NCBI GenBank assembly: GCA_002011125.2
Contig: MTMF02000009.1
Coordinates: forward strand, 364,006 to 428,005
Length of the DNA stretch: 64,000 bases
DNA from: Candidatus Hydrothermarchaeum profundi
GTDB lineage: Archaea; Hydrothermarchaeota; Hydrothermarchaeia; Hydrothermarchaeales; Hydrothermarchaeaceae
Direction: 5' to 3'
Below, in pieces: positions 8,771-16,757 of this stretch. The notes under the pieces are model-generated. The model ran no database searches. It had not been told where the DNA came from and was given only the letters and a program-made list of their open reading frames with translations. A program made the translations under genes and the position numbers. Every line of letters starts with the position of its first letter. The stretch's first letter is position 1.

Positions 8771-11071
8771 TTACCAGTTTCTGTAACTTATAGGCAATGT
8801 AAAATAGAACTTGCTACCCTCACCAACCTTGCTCTCAGCCCATATTCTCCCACCATGCGCCTCTACAATCTTCTTAGCTACCGCAAGCCCCATTCCAGTA
8901 CCGCTATATCTCCTTGAAGTAGAACTTTCAATCTGATAAAAGCGGTCAAAGATCTTCTCAAGCTTATCTTTAGGTATGCCGATACCACCATCTTCTACGC
9001 AAACAACCACTTCTCCATCTTTCTTTTCAACACTTACAGAGATCTCGCCACCATCTTTATTAAATTTTACAGCATTATCGAAAATATTACGCAAGACCTG
9101 GGCAAGATAGCTGTAGTCCCCAATAACGGTGAGGCCCTTATCAATATCAACCTTAATCATTAATTCTTTTTTAGAGGCTGCATATCTGAATTCGGCTTCA
9201 ATGAGAGTTATTAAATGGTAAAGATTTACTTCTTCAAAATTCAACTTAATCTCGGCCTTCTCTATTCTCATCGCCTCAACTAAGTTGCTTATAATTCTCT
9301 CCTGCCGTATTAAAGCAGACGAAGCAATATTAATATACTTGTTCTTTTCCTTTGGATCTTTTTCTTCTCTTGCAATTTCAAGGGAACTCTTTATTATTGT
9401 GACAGGTGTCCGAAGTTCGTGGGTTACATTCGTGAGGATATTAGTCTTCAAGCTATCTAAAGACTTAAGCTCCTCATATGCTCTTTTAATCTCTTCAAAG
9501 AGTTTTGCGTGTGCAATTGCCACAGAAGACTGTGAAGCTAATGTGGTTAGAGTCCGTACCTGATCCTTTCTAAACTTTCTCCTATTCCGATTAGCAACAT
9601 AAAGTACACCGACGGGATCTCTTCCGCGTGATATTATAGGAACGACTAGGAATGATTTTAGGCCTTCTTTTTCTACTTCTTGGTAGGGCGCTTTTTTGAG
9701 CCTTTGGTCTGAGAAGAAGTCGTCCACTATTATCGGCTTTTTTTCTTGGATGGCGAGCCATCCTAGGCCTGCGCCTTTTTCTAGCCGTATTCTCTTAAAG
9801 TCCTCGGTATGTATGCCGTTAAAGCTGTGATGAACAATAACGTCATCCTCCACAAAGCCAAAAAAGGCAGCATCCGCGCCAGTAAGCTCCCTCGCCTTAC
9901 CTACCACAAATTGTAGGAGGGCTTGTAAGTCTAGGTTTTCTAATATATTCTTATCAATTTCATGAACTACCGTAAGTTCTTTGATATAACTATTTAGCTT
10001 TTCCTCCATCCTTTTACGCTGCGAGATATCTCGTAGAATACTAGTAAAGAATGTTCCTTCTTGTGTTGCCCACTTATTTATAGAAACCTCTGCAGGAAAT
10101 TCAGTACCATCTCTTTTAACGCCAAACCATTCAACCCTTTTATGGGTAATATCCAATTTTCCAGCAGCTATCTTTTCCATTCCATTCTCGAAATCTCTTC
10201 TAAAACGCTTTGGGATTATTATTGTAAGCGGCTTACCAATAGCTTCCCTAGCTGAATATCCAAAAATAGCTTCTGCAGCGTCATTCCAAGAGACAATATT
10301 TCCTTTTATATCAATAGTTATAATAGCATCTCTCGCAGTTTGCACAAGAGTGCGGTACTTCTTTTCACTTTCCCTTAGCGCTTTCTCAGCTTTTCTGTGC
10401 TCAGTTATATCTTTACCTGAGCTAACTGCGCCAATGATGTCCCCCTCTTCATCTGTAAGCGCTTTTATATGCCAACTAATAGTCCTTTCTTCGCCAGTCT
10501 TCGTTATAATGGGGTTCTCATAATATCTTTCGCTCTCGATTTCTCCTGAGATCAGTTTATGAAAAAAATGCGCAGCATACCTTCGAGACCTTTTAGGAAT
10601 AAAGTTGTTAAACCAGTTTTTCCCTATAATTTCATTCTTTTTATACCCAAGAATTTCACAGCCCTTTCTATTTATCAAACAAACCCTTTCATCAGCGCCT
10701 ATAACCACAAATATTACTTCCGCAACATCAAGATACCTCTCTGTCTGGTTTTCCTTTTCTTCTAGTTCTCGCAGAATCTTTATGATTTTATAATAAAAAG
10801 TGCTTAGAGCTTCTCCAGTAAAATCTTCATTCAAATTAATTGTCCTAATAACCCTAACTAAAAACTCGCAAGAACTTGACAGATTCCTATCATTTAATAG
10901 TTGCCGATTTTTCTGTATAATATTCAAATGAATATCTATTATTTTAGAAAGTGGGATCTTTTTTTCTGTGCATTGTTTGCCAAATGCAATACACAAATTT
11001 TCTTCAGCCAGATTGTTTAGATAAGCGGATAAACTCCTAAAATATTCTTTTTGTAACCATTCTTCTACTAT
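8771..11071 (-). CDS. PAS-PAS-GAF sensor histidine kinase with RsbU-like N-terminus
   Basis: Domains in order: a helical N-terminal region (YLNNLAEENLCIAFG through IIDIHLNIIQ) resembling the RsbU N-terminal domain, two PAS domains (first closing with AVSSGKDITEHRKAE, second with SILRDISQRKRMEE), a GAF domain, a HisKA helix with the phosphoacceptor in VTHELRTPV, and a HATPase domain with NIFDNAVKFN, DGGIGIPKDK and GTGMGLAVAKK. No receiver domain or transmembrane helix is seen, so the kinase is cytoplasmic. The first standard start in frame is TTG 10996, but that cuts the N-terminal domain. The frame is open to 11086, and GGAGGGGG at 11076-11083 lies 7 bases before an in-frame ATA at 11071. No partner regulator is adjacent. 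Confidence 0.8.
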   Translation of the reverse strand: MVEEWLQKEYFRSLSAYLNNLAEENLCIAFGKQCTEKKIPLSKIIDIHLNIIQKNRQLLNDRNLSSSCEFLVRVIRTINLNEDFTGEALSTFYYKIIKILRELEEKENQTERYLDVAEVIFVVIGADERVCLINRKGCEILGYKKNEIIGKNWFNNFIPKRSRRYAAHFFHKLISGEIESERYYENPIITKTGEERTISWHIKALTDEEGDIIGAVSSGKDITEHRKAEKALRESEKKYRTLVQTARDAIITIDIKGNIVSWNDAAEAIFGYSAREAIGKPLTIIIPKRFRRDFENGMEKIAAGKLDITHKRVEWFGVKRDGTEFPAEVSINKWATQEGTFFTSILRDISQRKRMEEKLNSYIKELTVVHEIDKNILENLDLQALLQFVVGKARELTGADAAFFGFVEDDVIVHHSFNGIHTEDFKRIRLEKGAGLGWLAIQEKKPIIVDDFFSDQRLKKAPYQEVEKEGLKSFLVVPIISRGRDPVGVLYVANRNRRKFRKDQVRTLTTLASQSSVAIAHAKLFEEIKRAYEELKSLDSLKTNILTNVTHELRTPVTIIKSSLEIAREEKDPKEKNKYINIASSALIRQERIISNLVEAMRIEKAEIKLNFEEVNLYHLITLIEAEFRYAASKKELMIKVDIDKGLTVIGDYSYLAQVLRNIFDNAVKFNKDGGEISVSVEKKDGEVVVCVEDGGIGIPKDKLEKIFDRFYQIESSTSRRYSGTGMGLAVAKKIVEAHGGRIWAESKVGEGSKFYFTLPISYRNW

Positions 11072-11075
11072 TTTT

Positions 11076-11083
11076 CCCCCTCC
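11076..11083 (-). promoter_or_regulatory. Strong ribosome-binding site before an apparent AUA start
   Basis: GGAGGGGG on the minus strand stands 7 bases before ATA 11071, which is in frame with the sensor kinase. The only ATG nearby (11060) is out of frame and reaches a stop after seven codons. The site therefore points to initiation at or near 11071. Confidence 0.55.
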
Positions 11084-11122
11084 AACTTACTAAAATTTGT
11101 TAAATTTTCCATAGACATCTTT

Positions 11123-11135
11123 TCTTGAATCAAGA
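11123..11135. promoter_or_regulatory. Perfect palindrome in the divergent kinase/AbrB intergenic region
   Basis: TCTTGAATCAAGA is a perfect 6-1-6 palindrome between the sensor kinase and the AbrB-like gene. Its position just upstream of the TATA-like box at 11150 suits an operator. No binding protein is known. Confidence 0.35.
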
Positions 11136-11149
11136 TTTCAATGTTTACA

Positions 11150-11157
11150 TTATATAA
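11150..11157 (+). promoter_or_regulatory. TATA-like box for the AbrB-like gene
   Basis: TTATATAA lies about 40 bases upstream of ATG 11193. Transcription would begin near 11176, downstream of ATG 11163. That rules against the longer start for the AbrB-like protein. Confidence 0.5.
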
Positions 11158-11192
11158 AATTTATGTTAAATATTATAGAAAGAGTCATTAAA

Positions 11193-11381
11193 ATGGCCAT
11201 ACGAATAGAAATGAAAAAGCATTTTGCCCAAGCAAAAGTAACCGTGCGGAAACAGATAGCAATACCTAAAAAAGTCCAAGAAAAATTAGAAGGAATTATA
11301 GAAGGAGACTATGTGCTTTTTTTCGAAGAAAATGGAAGAATTTATATCGAGAAAGGTGAAATAGTTCCAGTGAAAGAATAA
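11193..11381 (+). CDS. SpoVT-AbrB/MazE-type DNA-binding protein
   Basis: This protein of about 62 residues has the swapped-hairpin AbrB core KVTVRKQIAIPKKVQEKLE, then EGDYVLFFEENGRIYIEKG. Such proteins bind DNA as dimers, either as antitoxins or as transcription regulators. No toxin gene is adjacent, so a stand-alone regulator is more likely. The longer start at 11163 is rejected because the TATA-like box at 11150 would place the transcript start downstream of it. It is divergent from the sensor kinase and may act on the palindrome between them. Confidence 0.8.
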   Translation: MAIRIEMKKHFAQAKVTVRKQIAIPKKVQEKLEGIIEGDYVLFFEENGRIYIEKGEIVPVKE

Positions 11382-11399
11382 TTCTAACATTAGAAGCTT
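11382..11399 (+). terminator. Hairpin after the AbrB-like gene
   Basis: TTCTAA-CA-TTAGAA begins directly after the stop codon and is followed by GCTTTT. A short AT-rich stem followed by T residues is compatible with a terminator, but the stem is weak. Confidence 0.3.
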
Positions 11400-11508
11400 T
11401 TAAACAATACCTCGTGTTCTTCTTGCAAAGGCAACTATGAATATAATAAGAACTCCACCAGAGGGGTTAAAAATAGCAAGAACAACTTGCAGAAAAAAGT
11501 ATTTCTAG

Positions 11509-12609
11509 TTAGGCTCTGATGAGATGACAAGCGCCCAATTTTAAAGAAACCCTTATTTTCTTACCTTCCTTAAGGGCCATTTTATCAACTACATGTCTAG
11601 GAACATCAATAATTAAGGGGGGATTTTTAAGTTTTATTCTAAACATAGCGCCTCCCTGAGGATGAATCTCAGCGATTACCCCGGTAAGGATATTTTTATG
11701 CTTTGGGTTCACCGGAATATCCTCTCTTATTATCATTATTTCCTCAGGCCTAATACAAACATTTATCAAGTCACCCTTAGTCAATCCAGGACCTGCCGCA
11801 GAGAGCCTAAATCCCCAGCTAGTTCTTATAATAACCTCTCTACCATTAGAGAATTCAACGACTCCATCTATAACGTTCTCGGTACCTACAAATTCTGCAA
11901 CGACCCTAGAGCGAGGTTTATAAAATATTTCTTCCGGACTTCCAATTTGCTCAATCTGGCCATTATACAATACAGCAATTTTATCAGCCAAACTAATCGC
12001 TTCATTCTGCTTATGGGTTGCAAGCACTACGGTTATTCCTATTTTATTAATCTTCATTATAATGTCCTCTATTGCCTTCTCTCTTATTGGGTCTAAGTTA
12101 GCTGTTGGTTCATCTAAGAAGAGAACATCTGGGGAAAATATAGTTGCCATAGCAAACGCGACTCTCTGCATCTCTCCACCTGATAGCGTTCTTGCATTCC
12201 TATTCTCATATCCTTTAAGCCCAACCATCTCAAGGGCTTCACTTACTTTATTCTTAATATAACTCCTTGAATAACCCCTAACCCTAAGCCCGTATGCTAC
12301 ATTATCGAATACCGATGCTCTAAAAAGAGGAGCCCCCTGCGCTACTAACGCCATTCTCCTCCTTAGCTCCAGCCTCTCGCTACCTCTAATTGAGGAAGCC
12401 TCTTTTCCAAAGAAATATATCTCCCCGCAAGTAGGAGCCTCGAGAAGATTTAAGAGTCTCAGTAGAGTAGTTTTTCCAGCGCCACTAGATCCCATCACAG
12501 CGAAAACTTCGCCTTTTTCAATCTTTAAGTTCACATCCTTCAGCGCATACTTTTCCCCATATTTCTTGCAGAGATTTCTAGCTTCAATCACAGACTCAGA
12601 CATTTTCAT
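11509..12609 (-). CDS. tupC: Tungstate ABC transporter ATPase
   Basis: The 366-residue ATPase shows Walker A GSSGAGKTT, signature LSGGEMQRV and Walker B VLFLDEPTANLD. A C-terminal extension of about 100 residues resembles the oxyanion-binding TOBE region seen in molybdate/tungstate ATPases. It powers import with the adjacent permease and binding protein. Its start overlaps the end of tupB by 14 bp, with AAGGGA as a possible ribosome-binding site. Tungstate is preferred over molybdate because the permease and binding protein are of the Tup type, but the metal is inferred. Confidence 0.88.
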   Translation of the reverse strand: MKMSESVIEARNLCKKYGEKYALKDVNLKIEKGEVFAVMGSSGAGKTTLLRLLNLLEAPTCGEIYFFGKEASSIRGSERLELRRRMALVAQGAPLFRASVFDNVAYGLRVRGYSRSYIKNKVSEALEMVGLKGYENRNARTLSGGEMQRVAFAMATIFSPDVLFLDEPTANLDPIREKAIEDIIMKINKIGITVVLATHKQNEAISLADKIAVLYNGQIEQIGSPEEIFYKPRSRVVAEFVGTENVIDGVVEFSNGREVIIRTSWGFRLSAAGPGLTKGDLINVCIRPEEIMIIREDIPVNPKHKNILTGVIAEIHPQGGAMFRIKLKNPPLIIDVPRHVVDKMALKEGKKIRVSLKLGACHLIRA

Positions 12610-13339
12610 ATCCCTTTGAAAATCTCATTACATAATTGACCAGTACCACATTAACTATGAAAGCAAGGGAGATGAGTATTATCCCAAAGGCTATCGCTTC
12701 AGGTATATTTCCCTGCCGAGCTTCAACAGTGATAGCGGTAGTAAGGGTTCTTGTGTAAGAAACTTCTTGGGACCCGATGATATGCACAATATTCCCACCG
12801 ACAGTTAATATCGCTCCAACCTCTGCAATAGCTCTGCCAAATCCTGCAAGTATGCCCGTTAGAATACCTAATTTAGCCTCTTTTACAACAATCCATATAA
12901 CATCACTATATCTCCCGCCTAAGCTGAAGGCCATATCCTTAATTTTCTGAGGAACTTCTTCAAGCGCTGAAAGGCTTACTCCTAAAATTATCGGAGTAGC
13001 TAAGATATACTGTGCGAGTATCATTGCACTTGGAGTGTAAAGTAGATCTAGAAAACCTAAAGGGCCCCTCCTAGTTATCAAGAGAAAAACAAAAAGACCA
13101 ACCCCAACTGGCGGAAGTCCCATTGCTGTGGTTATCAATCCTTGGCTCATCGCTTTTCCTGGAAATTTTGTAAACGCCAAGAGAATTGCAAGCGGTATAG
13201 CAGTAAGTGTTCCAAGAACAACGGCGGTGCCAGAAACTGCAAGCTGAACCTTTGTAACGCTTAATACATATGGATCAAGAGAAATAATTAGCTTTAATGC
13301 TTTGATAAACCCCTCATACAAAAACTCCATGCTGCCCAT
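12596..13339 (-). CDS. tupB: Tungstate ABC transporter permease
   Basis: This 247-residue membrane protein has about six helices and the binding-protein-dependent permease loop FGRAIAEVGAILTVGGNI, which contacts the ATPase. The TupB pattern LDPYVLSVTKVQLAVSGTA is present near the N-terminus. It is encoded 6 bases after the binding protein and overlaps the ATPase gene. The three form one operon that brings tungstate in for tungstopterin enzymes. Confidence 0.9.
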   Translation of the reverse strand: MGSMEFLYEGFIKALKLIISLDPYVLSVTKVQLAVSGTAVVLGTLTAIPLAILLAFTKFPGKAMSQGLITTAMGLPPVGVGLFVFLLITRRGPLGFLDLLYTPSAMILAQYILATPIILGVSLSALEEVPQKIKDMAFSLGGRYSDVIWIVVKEAKLGILTGILAGFGRAIAEVGAILTVGGNIVHIIGSQEVSYTRTLTTAITVEARQGNIPEAIAFGIILISLAFIVNVVLVNYVMRFSKGYENV

Positions 13340-13345
13340 CTTTCT

Positions 13346-14170
13346 TCAAGCATTAGGATAAAACAAATGCTCACCATTTATAGTATAATTCTTTATGATC
13401 TCTTGCCCTTCAAGAGAAGTTACGAATGCTATATACGCCATAGCCATCTCATAATTCACATTGGAGTAAACCTTTGGATTTACTGCGATTATGCCATAAG
13501 GATTCATCAGCCTAGTGTCTCCACCCTTAACTGGGCCCTCTACCAGTATTTGGAGAGTAAAGCCCGGTTTATCCTTCCATTTCAAATAAGTACCCCTATC
13601 AGTTAACGTGTAACCCTGCTTCTCATTAGCTATGGTAAGAGTCTCCCCCATTCCCATTCCTAATAAATAATACCATTTGCCTGAGGGCTCCAAGCCCGCC
13701 AACTTCCAAATAGTTTTCTCTTTTTCATGAGTCCCTGAGTTATCTCCCCTAGAATAAAAGGGCACTTGCGCTTCATATATCCTCCTAAATGCCTCGGTTA
13801 CATTTTTCAAGCCCTTAATACCCGCTGGATCGCTCGCTGGACCTACAATAACGAAGTCATTATACATGACATCTCTCCTATTAACCCCATATCCTTCTGC
13901 CACAAACGCTTCTTCCCTTTGTCTCGAATGTACGAAAATCAAGTCGGCATTTCCTTCCTTAGCTATCCGAAGAGCAGCTCCTGTACCTTTTGCTATTACT
14001 TCTACTGTGCAATGATATTTCTCCTGAAATACCGGGTTTAATTGGTCTAGCAAGCCTGAATCGTAAGTACTTGTAGTAGTTGCCATAACAAGCTTGCAAT
14101 TCGATTGTATTGGAGGGCGAGTAATACAACCAAGTGTTAAAATTAAAATAGCAAGAAGCAATTTTCTCAT
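13346..14170 (-). CDS. tupA: Tungstate-binding lipoprotein/periplasmic-type protein
   Basis: This 274-residue protein has a lipoprotein-like signal (LLLAILILTLGC) with the lipid-attachment Cys near residue 15. The TupA motif MATTTSTYDSGLLDQL follows, where the TTS segment contacts the oxyanion. Later motifs include FYSRGDNSGTHEKE and GPVKGGDTRLMNPYGII. It captures tungstate outside the membrane for TupB and TupC. The promoter lies in the 90-base region shared with the divergent tfx gene, so common control is plausible. Confidence 0.9.
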   Translation of the reverse strand: MRKLLLAILILTLGCITRPPIQSNCKLVMATTTSTYDSGLLDQLNPVFQEKYHCTVEVIAKGTGAALRIAKEGNADLIFVHSRQREEAFVAEGYGVNRRDVMYNDFVIVGPASDPAGIKGLKNVTEAFRRIYEAQVPFYSRGDNSGTHEKEKTIWKLAGLEPSGKWYYLLGMGMGETLTIANEKQGYTLTDRGTYLKWKDKPGFTLQILVEGPVKGGDTRLMNPYGIIAVNPKVYSNVNYEMAMAYIAFVTSLEGQEIIKNYTINGEHLFYPNA

Positions 14171-14226
14171 AAGAGTAAGATGAATAATATACGTTTATTT
14201 AAATTTTTTTATTTTTTGACGGAAAA

Positions 14227-14244
14227 GTAAATATATTAGTTTAC
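14227..14244. promoter_or_regulatory. Inverted repeat between tupA and tfx
   Basis: GTAAA and TTTAC arms flank an 8-base spacer (TATATTAG). A TATA-like TTATAAAA follows at 14246-14253, just before ATG 14261 of tfx. The repeat is a candidate operator for tfx autoregulation or for metal-dependent control of the tup operon. Confidence 0.35.
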
Positions 14245-14260
14245 ATTATAAAAAAACTCA

Positions 14261-14665
14261 ATGGTAAAAGAAATGTTTCTAACCGAGAAGCAGCTAAAAA
14301 TATTAGCCCTTAGAAGTGAAGGACTAACTCAAGAAGAGATAGCAAAGAAGCTTGGTACTAGTAGAGAAAACGTGACGATTACCGAAAAAAGAGCAAGAGA
14401 AAATATAGAAAAAGCAAGACGGACTATCCTAGCATATGAAAGGCTTAATCCTATCCTAATGACAATAGAAGAGGGGACAGATATCTTTAATATCCCTCGC
14501 AAGATATTTAGAGAAGCGGACAAACATGGGATCAAAGTTCTTCACAATACTACGTCTCTAATAGGCATGTTAAGAAGAAAGGCAAGTGGAAAAATACTTG
14601 GAAATAAAGTCAATAAAACCTTTAAAATACTCATACTACGAAGCGGGAAGATAGAGATAGAATAA
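14261..14665 (+). CDS. tfx: Tfx-family DNA-binding regulator
   Basis: The 134-residue protein starts with a helix-turn-helix (LTEKQLKILALRSEGLTQEE, then IAKKLGTSRENVT). The region after it, EKRARENIEKARRT, also matches Tfx. In Methanothermobacter, Tfx binds DNA downstream of the fmd promoter and is proposed to activate the molybdenum formylmethanofuran dehydrogenase operon. Here it sits between tungstate uptake genes and molybdopterin synthase genes, which supports a role in Mo/W enzyme control. Its stop codon directly abuts the stop codon of moaE on the other strand, with no gap. Confidence 0.88.
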   Translation: MVKEMFLTEKQLKILALRSEGLTQEEIAKKLGTSRENVTITEKRARENIEKARRTILAYERLNPILMTIEEGTDIFNIPRKIFREADKHGIKVLHNTTSLIGMLRRKASGKILGNKVNKTFKILILRSGKIEIE

Positions 14666-15091
14666 CTAAGGATGCTCCTCTATCCAAATTTCGCCTTCAG
14701 TTGTTATCTCCTTCTTCCATATTGGCACTATCTTCTTTAACTCATCAATACAAAACTTGCATGCTTCAAAAGCATCTTTCCTATGCTCTGCACCAACTAT
14801 AATTAAAACTATGTTCTCCCCTATCCCTATCTCGCCGAAACGGTGGATTATACTAACTTCTATCACATCAAATTTCTCAAGCGCCTTTTCTCTTAGTTCT
14901 ACAAGCTTTTTCTCAGCCATCCCTGGGTAGTGTTCGAAAACCAGCTTCTTAACCTCTTTACCTCTCGAGAAATCTCTAACAGTGCCTAGGAAGGTAACAA
15001 TGCCCCCTATCCTACGAGACTTCGCCTTAACCTTTTTAATCTCCTCTTCTATAGAAAAGTCTTCTCTTTGAACCTTAATCACTTTAACCAC
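14666..15091 (-). CDS. moaE: Molybdopterin synthase large subunit
   Basis: The 141-residue protein has the MoaE signatures GGIVTFLGTVRDFSRG, ISIIHRFGEIGIGENIV, GAEHRKDAFEACKFCID and the lysine-rich IVPIWKKE near the active site. With MoaD it converts precursor Z (cPMP) to molybdopterin by adding two sulfurs. The start overlaps the end of moaD by 8 bp. The two are the last genes of a five-gene minus-strand operon. Confidence 0.95.
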   Translation of the reverse strand: MVKVIKVQREDFSIEEEIKKVKAKSRRIGGIVTFLGTVRDFSRGKEVKKLVFEHYPGMAEKKLVELREKALEKFDVIEVSIIHRFGEIGIGENIVLIIVGAEHRKDAFEACKFCIDELKKIVPIWKKEITTEGEIWIEEHP

Positions 15092-15332
15092 CAGAGACCG
15101 GAGGGAATATAGCTACTTCATCTCCATTTTTTATAACCGTATCCTCATCAGCTACCTTATGGTTTACGGCAATAATCGCATTTCTCTCGGCAAGAGGTTT
15201 TTTTAATGCCGGTATTTCATCACAAAGACGAGAAATAAATTCATTTAGGGATATATCTCTTCCTAAGGAAATATCAAAATTAGATTTTTTGGCTAGTTCT
15301 CTGAATCCTGCGAAAAGCTTCACCTTCACCAT
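15084..15332 (-). CDS. moaD: Molybdopterin synthase sulfur-carrier subunit
   Basis: This 82-residue ubiquitin-fold protein ends in FPPVSGG. The terminal Gly-Gly is the site of thiocarboxylate formation. It donates sulfur to MoaE during molybdopterin synthesis. The gene overlaps moaE by 8 bp and starts 9 bases after hxlB, so it belongs to the same transcript. The adenylating enzyme MoeB is not in this window. Confidence 0.95.
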   Translation of the reverse strand: MVKVKLFAGFRELAKKSNFDISLGRDISLNEFISRLCDEIPALKKPLAERNAIIAVNHKVADEDTVIKNGDEVAIFPPVSGG

Positions 15333-15341
15333 TTTATCAGT

Positions 15342-15950
15342 TCACTCTATCGTTGCATGCCTTACTCGCATCTGCTCTTCAGTTATGCCAAGGCGTGTCA
15401 TGAGCTCGACTATTAAACCGTCTAAGAAAATAAGGGCTGAGACCTCGAAAAGTGTTCCAAGAGGCGCGAGAGAATAATGCTCCCCTTTTATCTGACGCAT
15501 TAGAAAGTCTTTCTCACCCTCTAATTTAGTTCTTCCCTTCACCACCACCACATAGTCTGCAATTTTCCCAAGAGTTGAATTCGGGTAAGAGGTGATTGCC
15601 GTAATCTTGGCTTTAGCATTCTTAGCTATCCTTGCCGCATTAACTATCGATATGGTTTCTCCAGAACCGGAGATTGTCACAAGACAGTCTTCTTCCTCTA
15701 TGGCTGGATTAAGTATCTCGCCAATCACATAAACATTTATTCCCAAATGCATGAGACGCATTGCGAATGCCTTTGCAACAAGCCCGGACCTCCCGGCCCC
15801 ATATACAAATACCTTCTTAGCATTAAGTAAACAGTCTATCATAGCGTTTACTTCACCAGGATCTAAAGAATCCACTACACCCTCTACATGCTTTAATATG
15901 CTACGCATTGCTTCTTTTAAAATCTCCATATTTTTTCCTCTAACCTTCAT
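15342..15950 (-). CDS. hxlB: 6-phospho-3-hexuloisomerase
   Basis: The 202-residue SIS-domain protein has the PHI pattern VFVYGAGRSGLVAKAFAMRL, NVYVIGE and TISGSGETISIVNAA. It interconverts hexulose 6-phosphate and fructose 6-phosphate. In archaea this step, with Hps, usually runs toward ribulose 5-phosphate and formaldehyde to make pentoses. Two Hps domains are encoded at 47749-50314. It abuts the preceding unknown gene exactly (stop 15951, start 15950). ATG 15929 is an alternative start. Confidence 0.92.
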   Translation of the reverse strand: MKVRGKNMEILKEAMRSILKHVEGVVDSLDPGEVNAMIDCLLNAKKVFVYGAGRSGLVAKAFAMRLMHLGINVYVIGEILNPAIEEEDCLVTISGSGETISIVNAARIAKNAKAKITAITSYPNSTLGKIADYVVVVKGRTKLEGEKDFLMRQIKGEHYSLAPLGTLFEVSALIFLDGLIVELMTRLGITEEQMRVRHATIE

Positions 15951-16757
15951 TTATTGTTCCTTTTTATTATTTGGACAGTGATTATATTCACATGCCCTAC
16001 AATCTCCCCTAATAGGCTTAATAGGTGTTTCGCCTTTAATTGACTTTATTATTTCTATTGCTTTATTAACATCTTCTTCTTTACCAATAACTATAAAAGT
16101 CCTAGAGGTATTTCCCCCTACTCCACCTGAAGCGATATTTACCGCCTCTGTGCCTGATAAGATCCTAAAAGCTTCGATTTCAGTCAGCAACTCTCCAGTA
16201 AAAGGCATTAGACCTACCGGCACTCCATCAGAATAGTCCATTTCATATATCCCGGCCATATTAGAGGAATTGTTTAAGGAGTGAGGTACCAGCTTTTCTA
16301 GACCAACCGGTATTATTAACTTCACACCTTTAGCTTTGATAATACCAAGCACCTTCGCAATTGTGCCGCCAAGCTTGCTCGCCATCATTACTGCTGCTAC
16401 TCCATTAAAATCAACCGCGTTCGCACCTTTAATCATAACATCCCTAGGGCCCATCTCCTCAACGGCTTCATCTATCCTTTTATCAATAACTTTTCCGTTC
16501 TTCAGTATTACTTCACTTAATCTCTCCGACTTTGGTACTACACATGCCCCTCGAATTTCATCTATATAGCCGGCAATGTATCTCTCTTTTTCTAACTTTT
16601 TTCCAAGTATCTCTTCCACTACGTAGCTATTGGTCGAACCTAGAGCAATTGCTACAATACCCCTACCTAAGGCTTTTTTTACCAGAGGATGTTCTTTAAC
16701 TGCTTTTGCAATCAGTCTTCTAGACTCCGCTGGTGTAAGGGAAATTTGAGCTTTCAA
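15951..16757 (-). CDS. Conserved protein of unknown function with C-terminal Cys cluster
   Basis: I do not recognise this 268-residue protein with certainty. It has no membrane segment. The region VAIALGSTNSYVVEEILG resembles the phosphate- or CoA-binding loop of the RpiA/CoA-transferase-like fold, but this is only a visual likeness. The C-terminus ends in CRACEYNHCPNNKK, a CxxCxxxxC arrangement that could bind a metal or Fe-S cluster. It is the second gene of an operon with a 100-residue protein, hxlB, moaD and moaE, with zero-base junctions on both sides. The tight packing suggests a shared task, perhaps in sugar-phosphate or cofactor metabolism. Confidence 0.7.
   Translation of the reverse strand: MKAQISLTPAESRRLIAKAVKEHPLVKKALGRGIVAIALGSTNSYVVEEILGKKLEKERYIAGYIDEIRGACVVPKSERLSEVILKNGKVIDKRIDEAVEEMGPRDVMIKGANAVDFNGVAAVMMASKLGGTIAKVLGIIKAKGVKLIIPVGLEKLVPHSLNNSSNMAGIYEMDYSDGVPVGLMPFTGELLTEIEAFRILSGTEAVNIASGGVGGNTSRTFIVIGKEEDVNKAIEIIKSIKGETPIKPIRGDCRACEYNHCPNNKKEQ

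Noticed and set aside
11163-11192. Longer N-terminus for the AbrB-like protein from ATG 11163
   Set aside because: The TATA-like box at 11150 would start transcription downstream of this codon.
11400-11508. Short minus-strand frame encoding a hydrophobic segment followed by Arg residues, downstream of tupC
   Set aside because: About 33 codons with no standard start and no ribosome-binding site. It may be a gene remnant, but there is too little to call.
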